Counted from the stretch's first letter, positions 22,582 to 35,096 are shown. The stretch is 64,000 bases of DNA from Branchinecta lynchi (GCA_023053575.1 JAKZAP010000003.1:4750561-4814560); one strand, 5' to 3'. Program-made: numbers and translations. The notes: generated by a model from the letters alone, not told the origin.

Positions 22582-24156
22582 AAACAAGAGCTAAGAGATC
22601 ATATGCCACTTGGTACGAGTAGGTGGTACACGAAAGAAGACGAGAACGTCACAAAATACCCTGCCATTCAAAAATGCGATTTGGACCCAGAAATAGGATA
22701 TCTAGTTTCACTCAAGTCTGAGCATTACCGGCATCACCTCGGATCGTCTCGGGCAAACGAGTATTCTGACTCTACATTCCAAGTTTCAACCCAGTAGGTC
22801 CACTAGTTTGGTCCCTGGAGGTGCCACACGATTTCCGGTATCCCCTCCAACTCCCCCTACCGTGTCCGACTCTGATTCGGACTCCTAAATGTATTATCTG
22901 AAGCATTTTCTCTTACCGCCTATTAAGTTTCATTCAAATCTGAGCGTCTTTGGAAACTTTCGGTAACTCTCCCCCTCCCTCACCATGGTCGGATCCAGTT
23001 CGAACCCTAAAATATGCCATCTAGGGCATGTGATCTCTCTACATTCGAAGTTTAATTCGAATCGCTCCACTTGTTTGACCCTTATGCGAGGCACACCATT
23101 TCCAGGACTCCCCTTCCAACTCCCCTTGTGGCTGAATACGACTCAGACACATATAAGTCGCAAATCGGATATGACATATTCCCGTTCATCAAGTTTGACT
23201 GGAATCGGAGCATAGCCTATCTGCAAATTTCGGATTCCCGCTTCACCCCCCCCCCCCCTCCCCTATACCCTGGCCGGATTCGATCCAGACACCAAATAAC
23301 AAATCAAGGCCGCATAAGCTCGGTACTACCCAACTTGCATCCCTTTCCGTCCATCCGGTTGGTTTTTGTGGATGATAAAAAGCCCCCCCCCCCCCTCCAA
23401 CTGTGGCCGCTTGTTTTGCTTGTCTAGGTGATCACTTCTTACCATCCATAAAGTTTCATTTGAATCGGACCACCTGTTCGCTGCTTACGGAAGCCATTGA
23501 TTTCCGGATTCCCCTATCCCTCAACTCCTCGAAGATCGTCGGATCCAGGAAAAAGAGTATTCCTAGGGCATTATGTCTGGTCCCTAAGTCACTAATACGC
23601 CTGCAAAGTTTCATCGGTCCCTAGAATATCTGGAACTATCCTAACTGGCGATCACCGAAATTCCGGGGAACAGCCTCCAACTCCCCCATAGAGCCCCGAT
23701 TCGATCTAGTTTTGTCCGTTACGTCTCTAGGGCTAATGCTTTTTCTTCTCACCAAGTTCCATCCCAATCCCTCGACTCAAAGCATTTCACGAGATTTCCG
23801 GTGCCCCACTCCAATCCCCCCCCCACACACAGGTACCGGATCCGACCAGGACTTGACGTGGAGCATCTGAGACGATAGCTCTTTCCACTTGCCAAGTTTT
23901 ATGCAATTCCGATAACCCATCCAAAAGTTATGCGTGCCACTAAATCCGGGCTCCCCATCCCTCCACTCCCCCCGTTATGATTGGATCGGGGAAATGACTA
24001 TTCTCATGTCAGCCTAGCTGTTCGGGTCCCTGATTCTCCTCCCAATTTTCATCGTTCTAGCACAGCAGGAAGTACGAACTCACGGGATCACAAGATTCCA
24101 GAGCCCCCCCCCCCCCCAATTCCCCACAAAGCCCGAATCTGGTCCGATTATGTCAA
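22582..24156 (+). mobile_element. R3 element, copy d, left part
   Basis: Starts with ACAAGAGCTAAGAGATCATA. It is interrupted by LINE-A after TATGTCAA and resumes at 26413. Confidence 0.6.
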
Positions 24157-26412
24157 ATAAATAAGTAAGTAAGTAAGTAATTTATTTATAACCCGCCGTT
24201 GGCGGAGTAAATGAAGAAAGTAAATAAAACACATAAACATACACAAAAAGACACTTAATTTCAATCGTCGGCCAGGAAGCAGTGTAGAAGGTCGTGCGCT
24301 GGTTGAGTTCTGTTGTCAATGATTTTTGATAGCGAAGAAGAAACATCCAAAAGGGTAACACTTGCATCTTGAATTTTGAACTTCTCCGTCAAAGTATGGT
24401 TGTGGCATAATTTCGACAAGTGGAGCAGGTGCTTTGCATATTTAAAATAACATGATCTCATCTTTTTTATCTCCTTCTTTCGCAGAACATGAGTGACACC
24501 AGAACGAAATAGTATAGAAGGAGCGCAGAAGGTGCTGTACAGTTTTCCCAAAGCTTTACGATTATAGCGCCCCCGGTTGGGGACGATGCGCCCATAGGCG
24601 GTACGGATTGATCTAGAAACTTCTTGAACAACCGAAGAGCAAAATTTTGACAACGACGATTTGAATGTTATGCCAAGCCATCGTAGAGATTCTGTTGATC
24701 TGACGACGAACGATCCAAGAGAGATAGAAGCTTTAGCATTCAAACGATTTGACGAAGGGTTGAAATGCAGGTACTCACATTTTGAGAGGTTAACTTCAAG
24801 ACCGATTTTGAGAAGTTCCGACGACAGCTTACAGACATTTTTGGTGAGTGTGGATCGGGTACGGCTTACTAAGAGCAAGTCGTCCGCGTAAGCTATGTAG
24901 CTGAAGGCGTGGTCTTTATAAAAGTAAGCAGGATGCAAAGAATCAAGACAAGAAGATATGGCCAATTTGAAGATGTAGGGAGATAAGACTCCCCCTTGAC
25001 GAACACCAGTTCGGACTGGAATAATCTCTGACAAGCTACCTTGCCATTTGAACCTTACTGAAGAATGACCATACCAAAATTTTAACAGATAGACAACAGA
25101 CAGATTCACGCCAGAAGTAATGAGAGAAAATAGGGCCTGAGAGTGCGTTATACTGTCAAAAGCACCAGCTATATCTATAGAACATATATGTATAGCACAC
25201 TTGTCGCGGGTAGCCTGTTTCATCATTTTTGTCAATATGTGATGAGCGTGCGCACAACTGGCGCCCGAACGGAATCCAAACTGCATTGAACCAAAGCGAC
25301 ATTTTTCAACTATTTCTGGAAGAAGGACGTATTCCAGGATTTTGCTTATGGTACAAGAAACTGTAATTGGCCGATAGCTTTTGCAAAGGTCCGCGTCTTT
25401 CCCTCGCTTAATCACCGATGTTATAGTACCCAAGAGGAAACTATTCGGAACCAAACCCTGGCATAAACAAATTTGAAATAGCAGCTGAAGGTGTTGTGTT
25501 AAAGCTGGACACTCAATTTTGAAAAAATCGGCACTAAGGCCATCACAATCTGTAGAACCAGTTCTTCTTAATTTTCGGAAAGCAATTTCGATGGAAGAAC
25601 AAGTAACGGGAAGAACAGAAGGTTGAAATATCTTCCTTGGTAGGTATTTAAGAAGTAAATTTTCAAAGTGCTGCTGAATCTGGTTTTTGCAACCACTGAA
25701 TAGACCACTGTAGTGGCTGGTCCAGTCAGCCATCGTTAGCGTGGAAGGAGGTACAGCTGAACCTTTTTCTGTACGAAGGACTTTTTGCCACGCTTTTTTG
25801 TCACTGGGAGCATCTAAGCCATTCAAACGAGCATTTTTAAGTGAAGATTTGTATTCACGCTTCGTTTTAGCTTTTAGATTAAAGACAGTACCATTCCCTG
25901 GACGTCCACAAGCAATCCAGATTTTTAGCCAAAATTTTGCCGTGTTTTTTGCCTTCTTAACTTCAGGACTGACTTTCCAAATAGGTTTCCTTGTACCAAC
26001 TCGAATTCTCTCAGTCGGTACAGCAGTATCGGCTGCCAATTTCAAGCAATGGACAAGCTCGCTATAATAACAATTAATATCAACGGACGAAGTAGTAGCT
26101 GCTATACCAGTCTGAAGAAGGTGAAAAGGAACTTTTAAAAGCGAGAGAAGATTAGTTAACGTAGAAATGTAGAGCACAGCATCTATACGATTCCAGTTAC
26201 GCTTTTGGATCCAGGCCTTCTTGGGATTTGGACAACTGATTCGAGAAACAGGGACAACCAAACAGAAAGACAGAGGCAGATGGTCGTCCTCAATTTTCTC
26301 CTCATCAACCTCAACAATACCGTCAATAAGACATGTTTCAGAAACAATCAAATGATCAAGGTTGGAAACATTAGCGCCACGATTATGTATATATGAAAAG
26401 GGTAGAGATTTC
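24157..26412 (-). mobile_element. LINE-A, 5'-truncated non-LTR retrotransposon
   Basis: A minus-strand element with a (TTAC)n 3' tail at 24157-24182, inserted into an R3 copy. TCAA at both borders (24153-24156 and 26413-26416) may be a short target duplication. The 5' end stops within the endonuclease domain. Confidence 0.8.
24261..26412 (-). CDS. LINE-A ORF2: endonuclease remnant plus reverse transcriptase
   Basis: An uninterrupted frame of over 700 codons. The N-terminus preserves the end of an APE-type endonuclease (NVSNLDHLIVSE, then DDHLPLSF, equivalent to the SDH box). The RT follows with YRPITVSCTISKILEYVL, FGFRSGASCAHA, SIDIAGAFDSITH (box A), VRQGGVLSPYIFKL (box B) and YIAYADDLLL (catalytic). 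The C-terminus is Cys/His-poor. Coding runs upstream of the first ATG at 26351 into the truncation point, so the natural N-terminus is absent. Lack of stops indicates a young insertion. Related 3' ends lie at 5308 and 57572. Confidence 0.88.
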
Positions 26413-26787
26413 TCAATGACCCCCCCCCCCCCCCTCTAGCTCCACCAAAGTCACTGGATTCGGTCCGGATCTGAGATGGGTCGTGTGAGACAAGTGGTCT
26501 TTCCAAAATCTTTCCAAATATCAAGTTTCATTAAGCTCCGATCACCCGTTCAAAAGTTATAAATACCTCAAGATTCCGGATTCCCCCTGCCGCCACTCCC
26601 CCTACGATGCTCGGATCGGGGAAGTGACTATTTCCAATTTATTCTTCCCTGATACGCCTGCCAAGTTTCATCGTCCTAGCTTATGTAGAAGTTCCCGAAC
26701 TAGCAAACCTGGACAGACAGACCGACGGACGGACAGAAATTGGGATCGCTATATGGCACATGACCGAAGGGCAAGTGCCACAAAAAT
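26413..26787 (+). mobile_element. R3 element, copy d, right part
   Basis: Continues the interrupted copy through a poly-C tract, AAGTTTCATTAAGCTCCGAT and a GACAGACAGACCGACGGACG microsatellite, to the hairpin TATATGGCACATGA ... GGGCAAGTGCCACAAAAA. Confidence 0.65.
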
Positions 26788-27027
26788 GTTGCTTAAACGT
26801 CAAGTTTGTTGTGTGCAGGTCTCCCCAGACAAAGTCCTCTAAAGCATCAGAGACGGGCGAAAAAGCGGCCCCAAAGGCACCAGAAGGAGCGGCTTATCCG
26901 AAGCAGGAGTCCTTGTCTGGACTGAAAGGGAAGAATAGACTCTAGATAAATAAATATAGTAATATATAGTAATAATCTAGACAAGCCTAGCCTAGGCGAG
27001 CTTTCCTCAATTCATTTCCCGTATGCT

Positions 27028-27545
27028 GACCAAAAGGTTTCGACGCGATCCCATAAATCTAACATTTGATTCAAACAAGTGGACCAAGTACCGTGGTATT
27101 TAATATATAAGATACCACGGTCGGACCGTGGTATCTTATATATAAGATACCACGGTCGGACCGTGGTAAGTGATCGTGGTATCTGGAATATAAATATAAA
27201 AATCCGACACAAGAGCCTAGTTTTTAACCGGTTATGGCCAGAATCCGAGCGAATTACTTGTCCGGCGACAGAATAAGTTTCAAATAAGAATTTAGCATGT
27301 CTCATTATCCACATCTATCGACTATATTGTTAGCTTTTTTTCTTAATTCAATCCTCCACCGTTAAATATTTACCGTACCGTTAATTATGTCCGGAATCTG
27401 AACCGGACCCAAAGAATCCTCACGCCAAGTTTCAGCAAAATACCTTCGACAGCTATCGTGCTAACAGATGGACGGAGGGACAAACAAACTTGACATGTTT
27501 TTTCCTGTTTGTAACTCCGTTTCGTACGGGCATAAATTAGTAAGA
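27028..27545 (+). mobile_element. R4 element, copy with palindromic insert
   Basis: Starts AAAGGTTTCGACGCGATCCCAT and carries one CCGAGCGAATTACTTGTCCGG-type core unit, then a GACGGAGGGAC segment. The core contains the palindromic tandem at 27097-27175. Confidence 0.5.
27097..27175. repeat. Tandem perfect palindromes
   Basis: CCGTGGTATCTTATATATAA and its complement alternate with CCACGGTCGGACCGTGG, giving two overlapping dyads repeated at about 46 bp. Likely to extrude or form hairpins; no function is known. Confidence 0.7.
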
Positions 27546-27719
27546 ATTATCAACAACAAAAATAAAGATTCTATAACTCACTTAAGTTGTGTTTTCAGGT
27601 CTCCGCATCCTAATCCCGTGTTGGCTGCGGCAGTTTTATTCCCATTTTCCGTATTTTCTGGTACAGGACTTCTTCCTAGAGTGTGTTGCCAGCGTGTTAG
27701 GGATGCAGGTTCCTGAGCA

Positions 27720-28026
27720 ATAATTCTTCTTCTTCTATGACAGCTTTCTATGTTCCGAGCCTTTAACGTTAACCTCACCGACGAAAAAGGCTCTGACTAA
27801 TTAGACTTTCTCCATTGCGTCAACGAAAAAGGCCTCGACTTTGTGGCCTTACGTTGAAGCCATCGGCTCAGGGACTCCGATCCCGGGTCCAACGCGTCTA
27901 CTTGAGACAACTTGGACATGAAAGAACTTGGAATCTTAGAGCGTGTTACCAGCGCGTCGGGAGTCAGGATCCCTGTTTTGGAGCAATTATTGTTCTTCTA
28001 TGACAACGTTTAACCTCGCTGACTAA
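27720..28026. repeat. R7 tandem repeat, left block
   Basis: The unit GCGTCAACGAAAAAGGCC ... CTTACGTTGAAGCCATCGGC ... CTTCTATGACAACGTTTAAC is shared with 30350-30700. The two blocks were one array split by the TIR element at 28027. Confidence 0.6.
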
Positions 28027-30346
28027 AGGCGTATTCTCGCCGTTCCCCGAGGACTCCACTTGAGGAGTCCCCGCGTTTTTGTTTGTCCCGGGGACTCACT
28101 CCCCGTATTCTCGCGAGTCCCCACCGACGGGGAGTGCTCCGATTATCATCACCATCATCGAAAAGGACTCCCTTTCAGATTCGGAGGGGAATCAGTTTTT
28201 GCTGGTGTTGGTGCAATGTAAAATTAAGTAAAAACAATCAGAAACAAGCGCTACGAGCTCATATGGCACTTGTTACGAGTAAGCACGGCTCGGTTATGTC
28301 AATGATATATCTAGTGTTTGCTAGGTGTCTTCCCACCAAGTTTCATCTCGATCCGTCCACTCTTAGCGTTTTCCAATATTTCCGGTTCTCCCCTCCAGCT
28401 CCGCCCAAAAGTCACCGGATCCGGTCCAGATTTTAAGTGGGTCGTCTGAGGCATGAGGTCTTTCCAAATATCAAGTTTCATCGAGATCCGGTCACCCGTT
28501 CAAAAGTTATAAATACCTCAAGATTCCGGATTCCCCCTCCCTCCACTCCCCCGACAGTGCCCGAATCGGCTCGGTCATGTCAATGATGTATCTAGTGTTT
28601 GCTAGGTGTCTTCCCACCAAGTTTCATCTCGATCCCTCCACTCATAGCGTTTCCCAAGATTTCCGGTTGCCCCCTCCAGCTCCCCCCAAAAGTCACCGGA
28701 TCCGGTCCAGATTTTAAGTAGGTCGTCTGAGGCATGAGGTCTTTCCAAATATCAAGTTCCAACGAGATCCGATCACCCGTTCAAAAGTTATAAATACCTC
28801 AAGATTCCGGATTCCCCCTCCCTCCACTCCCCCCACAGTGACCGAATCGGCTCGGTTATGTCAATGATGTATCTAGTGTTTGCTAGGTGTCTTCCCACCA
28901 AGTTTCATCTCGATCCCTCCACTCATAGCGGTTCCCAATATTTCCGGTTGCCCCCTCCAGCTCCCCCCCAAAAGTCACCGGATCCGGTCCGAATTTTAAG
29001 TGGGTCGTCTAAGGCATGAGGTCGTTCCAAATATCAAGTTTCATCGAGATCCGGTCACCCGTTCAAAAGTTATAAATACCTCAAGATTCCGGATTCCCCC
29101 TCCCTCCACTCCCCCGACAGTGCCCGAATCGGTTCGGTCATGTCAATGATGTATCTAGTGTTTGCTAGGTGTCTTCCCACCAAGTTTCATCTCGACCCCT
29201 CCACTCATAGCATTTCCCAAGATTTCCGGTTGCCTCCTCCAGCTCCCCCCAAAAGTCACCGGATCCGGTCCAGATTATAAGTGGGTCGTCTGAGGTATGA
29301 GTTCTTTCCAAATATCAAGTTCCATCGAGATCCGATCACCCGTTCAAAAGTTATAAATACCTCAAGATTCCGGATTCCCACTCCCTCCACTCCCCCCACA
29401 GTACCCGAATCGGCTCGGTTATGTCAATGATGTATCTAGTGTTTGCTAGGTGTCTTCCCACCAAGTTTCATCTCGATCCCTCCACTCATAGCGTTTCCCA
29501 AGATTTCCTGTTGCCCCCTCCAGCTCCCCCCAAAAGTCACCGGATCCGGTCCGGATTTTAAGTAGGTCGTCTGAGACATGAGGTCTTTCCAAATATCAAG
29601 TTCCAACGAGATCCGATCACCCGTTCAAAAGTTATAAATACCTCAAGATTCCGGATTCCCCCTCCCTCCACTCCCCCCACAGTGCCCGAATCGGCTCGGT
29701 TATGTCAATGATGTATCTAGTGTTTGCTAGGTGTCTTCCCACCAAGTTTCATCTCGATCCCTCCACTCATAGCGTTTCCCAAGATTTCCGGTTGCCCCCT
29801 CCAGCTCCCCCCAAAAGTCACCGGATCCGGTCCGGATTTTAAGTGGGTCGTCTGAGGCATGAGGTCGTTCCAAATATCAAGTTTCATCGAGATCCGATCA
29901 CCCGTTCAAAAGTTAAAAATACCTCAAGATTCCGGATTCCCCCTCCCTCCACTCCCCCCACGGTGCTCGGATCGGGGAAGTGACTATTTCCAACTTAATC
30001 ATTTGGGGTCCCTGATACGCCTGCCAAGTTTTATCGTTCTAGCTTATGTGGAAGTGCCCGAACTAGCAAAACCTGGACAGACCGACAGACCGACGGACGG
30101 ACAGAAATTGCGATCGCTATATGGCACTTGGCCGAAGGGCAAGTGCCATAAAAGCAAAACCAAAAATAAAGTGGATCCCGACTAATTTCGTCAACAGCAT
30201 ATTACTTTTTCGAACAAAATCCATTTTAAGCATTCCCCGTGTTCTCGCTGTTTCTGTACTCGGAGTCCGCGTGGAGTGACTCCCTCTATTCTCGCCGTTC
30301 CTTTCGATTCCCCGAGGAGTCCTCGGGGAACGGCGAGAATACGCCT
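28027..30346. mobile_element. TIR element with TAA target duplication, hosting an R3 copy
   Basis: Inverted ends AGGCGTATTCTCGCCGTTCC (left) and their exact complement (right) extend about 30 bp. TAA flanks both sides (28024-28026 and 30347-30349). A 3-bp TAA duplication fits PIF/Harbinger-type insertion, but no transposase is present. Most of the interior is an R3 copy. Confidence 0.75.
28242..30153 (+). mobile_element. R3 element, copy e, with 281-bp tandem array
   Basis: Opens with AAACAAGCGCTACGAGCTCA and closes with TATGGCACTTGGCC ... GGGCAAGTGCCATAAAA (perfect 11-bp stem). In between, about six copies of a unit of about 281 bp begin at CTCGGTTATGTCAATGATG near 28289, 28569, 28853, 29135, 29414 and 29696. 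The units are very similar, so expansion is recent. Confidence 0.8.
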
Positions 30347-30349
30347 TAA

Positions 30350-30700
30350 GAAGGGCCTGACTACTGAGTCTTCCTTCACAGCGTCAACGAACAACGCTCA
30401 GAATTGTTGGCCTTACGTTGATGCCATCGGCTCAGGGACTCCGATCGTTTGAAGGCGTCTGCTTAAGACAACACGAAAAAAAAGTTGTATTAGGGCATGT
30501 TACCAGAGCGTCGCGGAGGCAGGTTGTGGAGCAATTATTCTTCTTCTTCTATGACAACGTTAACCTCATTCACAAACCAAGGCCGTGACTAATAAGACTT
30601 TCTTCATCGCGTCAACGAGCAACGCTCTAAATTTTTGGCCTTACGTTGACACCATCGGCTCAGGGTCTGTTTGAGATAACTGGGCACGGAAGAACGTAGA
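30350..30700. repeat. R7 tandem repeat, right block
   Basis: About 1.5 units matching 27720-28026 (CTTACGTTGATGCCATCGGC, CTTCTATGACAACGTTAACC). Confidence 0.6.
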
Positions 30701-32415
30701 GCAAACAAGATTATTCTTGCGCTCAATTCCAGCTTTAAAACTGCAAGGACGCCACACAGGCGAACATAGTTTCAAACGGCAAACTGAGTCGCCACTAAAT
30801 ATCCAAATTCAAGTGTCAAAAAGATTCCCAGTCACTAGTCGCTCACAGTTTCTCAAGACTAATCATCATGCAGCTTGGTTGGATCACTGAACTTCAATGT
30901 GAGAAAATAAAAGATCACTGGACTCGGCACTAGTGACAATACAGCTGGGTGAAACTCAAGCTGCACAAATTCACAAACGGAAATCACACCAAAAACGGTC
31001 ACGACCCAGTGGCCGACGAGGATCATCACACGCCTTGGGCTTAGAAAGATGTGGGACAGAAGTTCCCGCGGATCCTGAAAAGCAAGGTCAAGGGGTCAAA
31101 TGTCAATCCACAAGGCCAACTTGAGTTCGATGCGATTATTTAAATGCGAGATACGACGGTCTAGCAACCCATCAAAAGGACCCGTCTTACCTATAATACT
31201 AATGTAACCTATTTCCATAATCACTCCATATATTTCTAAAGCCTGAGACCGCCATTTTGTACGGTACATTTCGTAGGCCTATTATGATTTATGTGTGTGC
31301 TCATCAGTTATATCCATGACTATACCAAACAAATTTGGCGTGAGTCATAATAAGTTTTTAGTGAATAAAAGATTATCTATCTACCATATCTTTCTATCTA
31401 ACCCCTCTAACAAAACCATGCTGATTTTCTCACTTGCCGTGACGCTGTTGACGGTTGTCAGCGAGACGTTTTTCCTTCAGAAAAAACGGTTATGTAAATT
31501 ATTTCCCTGTTTTCGCTACAAGTCAACGGGTCTCGGAAAAGGCTTAAAACAGGCAAAACCGCGGGTTATCTGTTGAAAGCACAGCCCAGTTTTAAAGCAT
31601 CCATAAATTTTAAAATACTGTAAGCTGAAGAGTAAATAATAATAATAATAATACAAAGCAAGAGAAAAGGCTTTCGCCTCTAAATAAAACCGAGGCACGA
31701 CAAAAGCCCGCAGAATTCGATTTCTTCAGTATTTTGCCCGACAAACGTTTGCAGGATTTTATTTCTTGCATATAAAAACACCCGATGTGCCGACGAGTCG
31801 ACCGATGCCTGACAAAAAGCATACAAAATTTTATTTCTTCTGAAATAAATAGTGCGAGGGGTCCCTTAATTCCCTTAAAAGGGCTTGAAGGCCCGATGGG
31901 AATGCGTTGCTTCGTTATTCATATAGTCGATTTTCATCTAAGGAACTTTTTCTTTCGGATTTGAGGTACGTGTATGTACTTGTACCTCTATGCTCGGAAT
32001 ATTTAGCAACTATAACTGTAAACTATTGCGTAAAAATAAACGTTCATTCGGTCATACGCAATAGCAGGCTTTCTTCAGACGAGACCTAACAATCTCGAAT
32101 TAGACGTTTCGACAGTCATGCTTCATTGGCTGTCAAAATGCATGCTTTTGTTCAAATTTGAATTCTCACTTTGTCTTGTCAGGCCAGCAGTGCATTTTCA
32201 GAACGTCACTACTAGAGCCCATAGTGAAAAAAATAAAAAATATATTAGCAGAGTCAAAAGAATTCGCGTATCGAAGTCCAGAACTTAAAATTAGCTTGCT
32301 ATCAGTTAAACTATATGGGCTCGTGGCTTTTACTAGGAATTTCCCGATACAATTTATTTATTCATTTATTTCCATAAAAACTCAGGAGCACTAAATATGA
32401 TATATAAAACAACAA
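30701..32415. other. No gene recognised
   Basis: I checked for exons with consensus splice sites and for RT motifs and found none. A TAA/AAT microsatellite lies near 31638. Confidence 0.4.
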
Positions 32416-32418
32416 GAA

Positions 32419-33728
32419 CAAAGGTTTCGACGGGATCCCAAAAATCTAATATTTGATCCAGACAATTGCGAACGAACTACCATAGGCTACTTGTCAAAAA
32501 AAATCAGAAACGAATTCAGCGTATCTCCTTATCCGTATAAAGAACATCTAATCCACTTTAAGTAAAACGGTTTCAACCGGATTCCGAACGAACTATATGT
32601 CCCGGTAAAAAAAAAAGTTGTCATATACAGATTCAGCGTGTCTTCTTACCCCTAAATCTGTCATCTAATCAACCTCAAGTAAAACTTTTGTTTTTAATAA
32701 ATTTTCTGGTTTTGGCCTGATTCCGGGCGAACAAGTTGTCCGGGTAGAAAATACGTGATAGACTTTCCGCTTTGGCCGCATTCCGGGCGAACTACTTGCC
32801 CTGCGAGAAAATGGTTTTCACCACGTGTTCAGCATGTCCTGCTACCCCTAAATCGAACATCTAATCAACTTCAAACAAAACACATACTTTTACTCTTAAA
32901 AGACTTTCCATTTTTGGCCGGATTCCGGCCTAACTACTTGTCCGTAAAAATTTTACTTTTAAAAGACTTTCCGGTTTTGGCCGGATTCCGGCCTAACTAC
33001 TTGTCCGGCGAAAAAATGGTTTTCACCATCGTGTTCAGCATGTCTTCTTATTCAAACAATGTTTACAACGGATACGTCAGCTATGATTTTTCATCAGCGA
33101 TATTTCGGCCCTTCTTGGCAAGGGTCCTCGTCAGGCTGTCAATCTTCTGTTTCAACTTTGGGGAAGGAAACAATTACAAACCTGTAATCATCGCTGATGA
33201 AAAATCATAGCTGACGTATCCGTTGTAAACATTGTTTGAATAAATGTTTCAAAGTCAGCTTGGGCTCAAAGAATATGTATGTCTTCTTACCCTTGAATCG
33301 AGCATCAAATCATCTTCAAATAAAACTTCTACTTTTAACAAACTTTCCGGTTTTGGCCGGATTCCGAGCGAACTATTTGTCCGATGACAAAATGGTTTTC
33401 ACCATCATGTTCAGCATTTCTTCTTACCCCATAATCGACTATCACATTATCTGTTTAAAAATATTTCATTTACCCCTTAATTTAAACCCACTCCCTCACC
33501 CCTAAATGTAGGGCTACAGAGCCCATCTATGAACTCGACCTTACTCTCAACCCAAAGAGTCCTCACACCAAGTTTCATCAAAATATCTAATTCCCTTCGA
33601 GAGTTATAGTGCACACAGACGGACAGACGGGTAGACGGGCGGACGGGCGGACGGACGGACGGGCAGACAGAGGACTACTTTTGCGATCTCATAGGTATGC
33701 CTCCACTTACGTTCTGGGATCCCAAAAA
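32419..33728 (+). mobile_element. R4 element with R2 hairpin inserted
   Basis: Starts AAAGGTTTCGACGGGATCCC and ends ACGTTCTGGGATCCCAAAAA. The core has at least five GGCCGGATTCCGGGCGAACT-type units. A GACGGACAGACGGG microsatellite precedes the 3' end. An R2 hairpin occupies 33055-33275. Confidence 0.65.
33055..33275. repeat. R2 foldback inserted in R4
   Basis: The arms CAATGTTTACAACGGATACG / CGTATCCGTTGTAAACATTG are perfect reverse complements, and the next 30 bp also pair (GTCAGCTATGATTTTTCATC). The best-preserved R2 hairpin here. Confidence 0.8.
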
Positions 33729-34160
33729 TGAGCTGGCTTTCAGTTAAATTTTATATGTGCTCGTCGCTTTCATTACAGACGGGAAACCGAATTTCCAGAC
33801 ACGACAACGCATTTCCGGTCTCACTGACTTTTCCGGACACCTTCCGGATTGCTAGACTTAAAGACGCCTTCAGGTCCTACATGAATAGCTGGTGATCACA
33901 AACGCAACTGTTCACTTCATTACAGGCCAAACAAGATATTTCATATCCGATTAACACTACGAAGCGACGGTAACATCTGTTAATTCGGATACATTCGTGC
34001 ATTAGCAGCTTCTGGAATACCCGCATTCAAGACCTTAGTACAGATCGGGGCTCAGAATGAGTGGGGCAATTGAGAAGTACATAACTGGGAGATCTGAAAG
34101 TAGCTCCCGGCAGAAAATTAAACGGAAATACAAACGTTTAGCTGTTGCTGAACTGTTACA
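33729..34160. other. No gene recognised between two R4 copies
   Basis: No exon or repeat terminus was identified. Confidence 0.35.
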
Positions 34161-34167
34161 TGGATAA

Positions 34168-34997
34168 CAAGACCAAAGGTTTCGATGGGATCCCAAAAAT
34201 TTTAAATTTGATCCAGACTTCAGACATCCAGACTCCTTAAACACTTTACTATTAAAATTCAGAAACAGATTAAGGGCCGCGGTAATCATCTGAGAAGACC
34301 AAGTTGAGATATGGATTCAGCATGTGTGTTTACCCCTATAGCCTACGTCGTATCTCTTTGTCAAAACTCTTCTGCCTTACTTCATAAAACATTTACTTTT
34401 AACAAATTTCCCGATTCAGCCGGATTCCTGAAGAGCTATAAGTCCGGAGAGAAAATTGTTGTCTTTTACGGATTCAGCATGTCTTCTACCCCTAAATCGA
34501 GCATCTAGTCAAATTCAAACAAACTTTACATTTTACAAATTTTCCGGTTTTAGCAGGATTCCGGGCGAACATCCGGTGAAAAAAATTTCGGATTCGAATT
34601 CAGCATGTTTGCTTACCCTAAATCGAGCCTCTAATCAACTTCAGATTAAACTTTTACTTTGCATAAATTATCCGTTTTTTCTGGATTCCCGGTGAACTAC
34701 TTGTCCGGCGAGAAAATAATTTTCACATCCGAATTCAGTATGTCTCTTTACCCCTACACCGACTATCTCATTAGCTTTTAAAAAAAGATTTTTGTTCGCC
34801 CCTTAATTCGGAACCCCTCCCTCACCTAAATACACAGCTATGGGTCCCATCTATGAATTTGACCCAAAGGATCCTCAGACCAAGTTTGTTCAAAATATCT
34901 CAATTCCTTCAAGAGTTATCGTGCAAACAGACGGACGGACGGACAACTTTACGAAGTCATAGGTTTCCCGTCACTGACGTTTTGGGATCCCAAAAAC
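34168..34997 (+). mobile_element. R4 element, copy
   Basis: Starts AAAGGTTTCGATGGGATCCC and ends CGTTTTGGGATCCCAAAAA. Three CCGGATTCC-containing core units and a CAGACGGACGGACGGAC microsatellite are visible. Confidence 0.65.
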
Positions 34998-35025
34998 AAA
35001 CAGCAAACCGTGTTCAGTGTTTACG

Positions 35026-35096
35026 GTTACAAACAGTGTTTACTGCACTGGTTTGTTAACACTGTTACAAACAGTGTTTACTGCACTGGTTTGTTA
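35026..35096. repeat. Short tandem duplication
   Basis: ACAAACAGTGTTTACTGCAC plus TGGTTTGTTA is repeated twice in direct orientation. Confidence 0.6.

Noticed and set aside
34853..35059. Small ORF over the R4 3' end
   Set aside because: It spans the element microsatellite and terminus; no domain.
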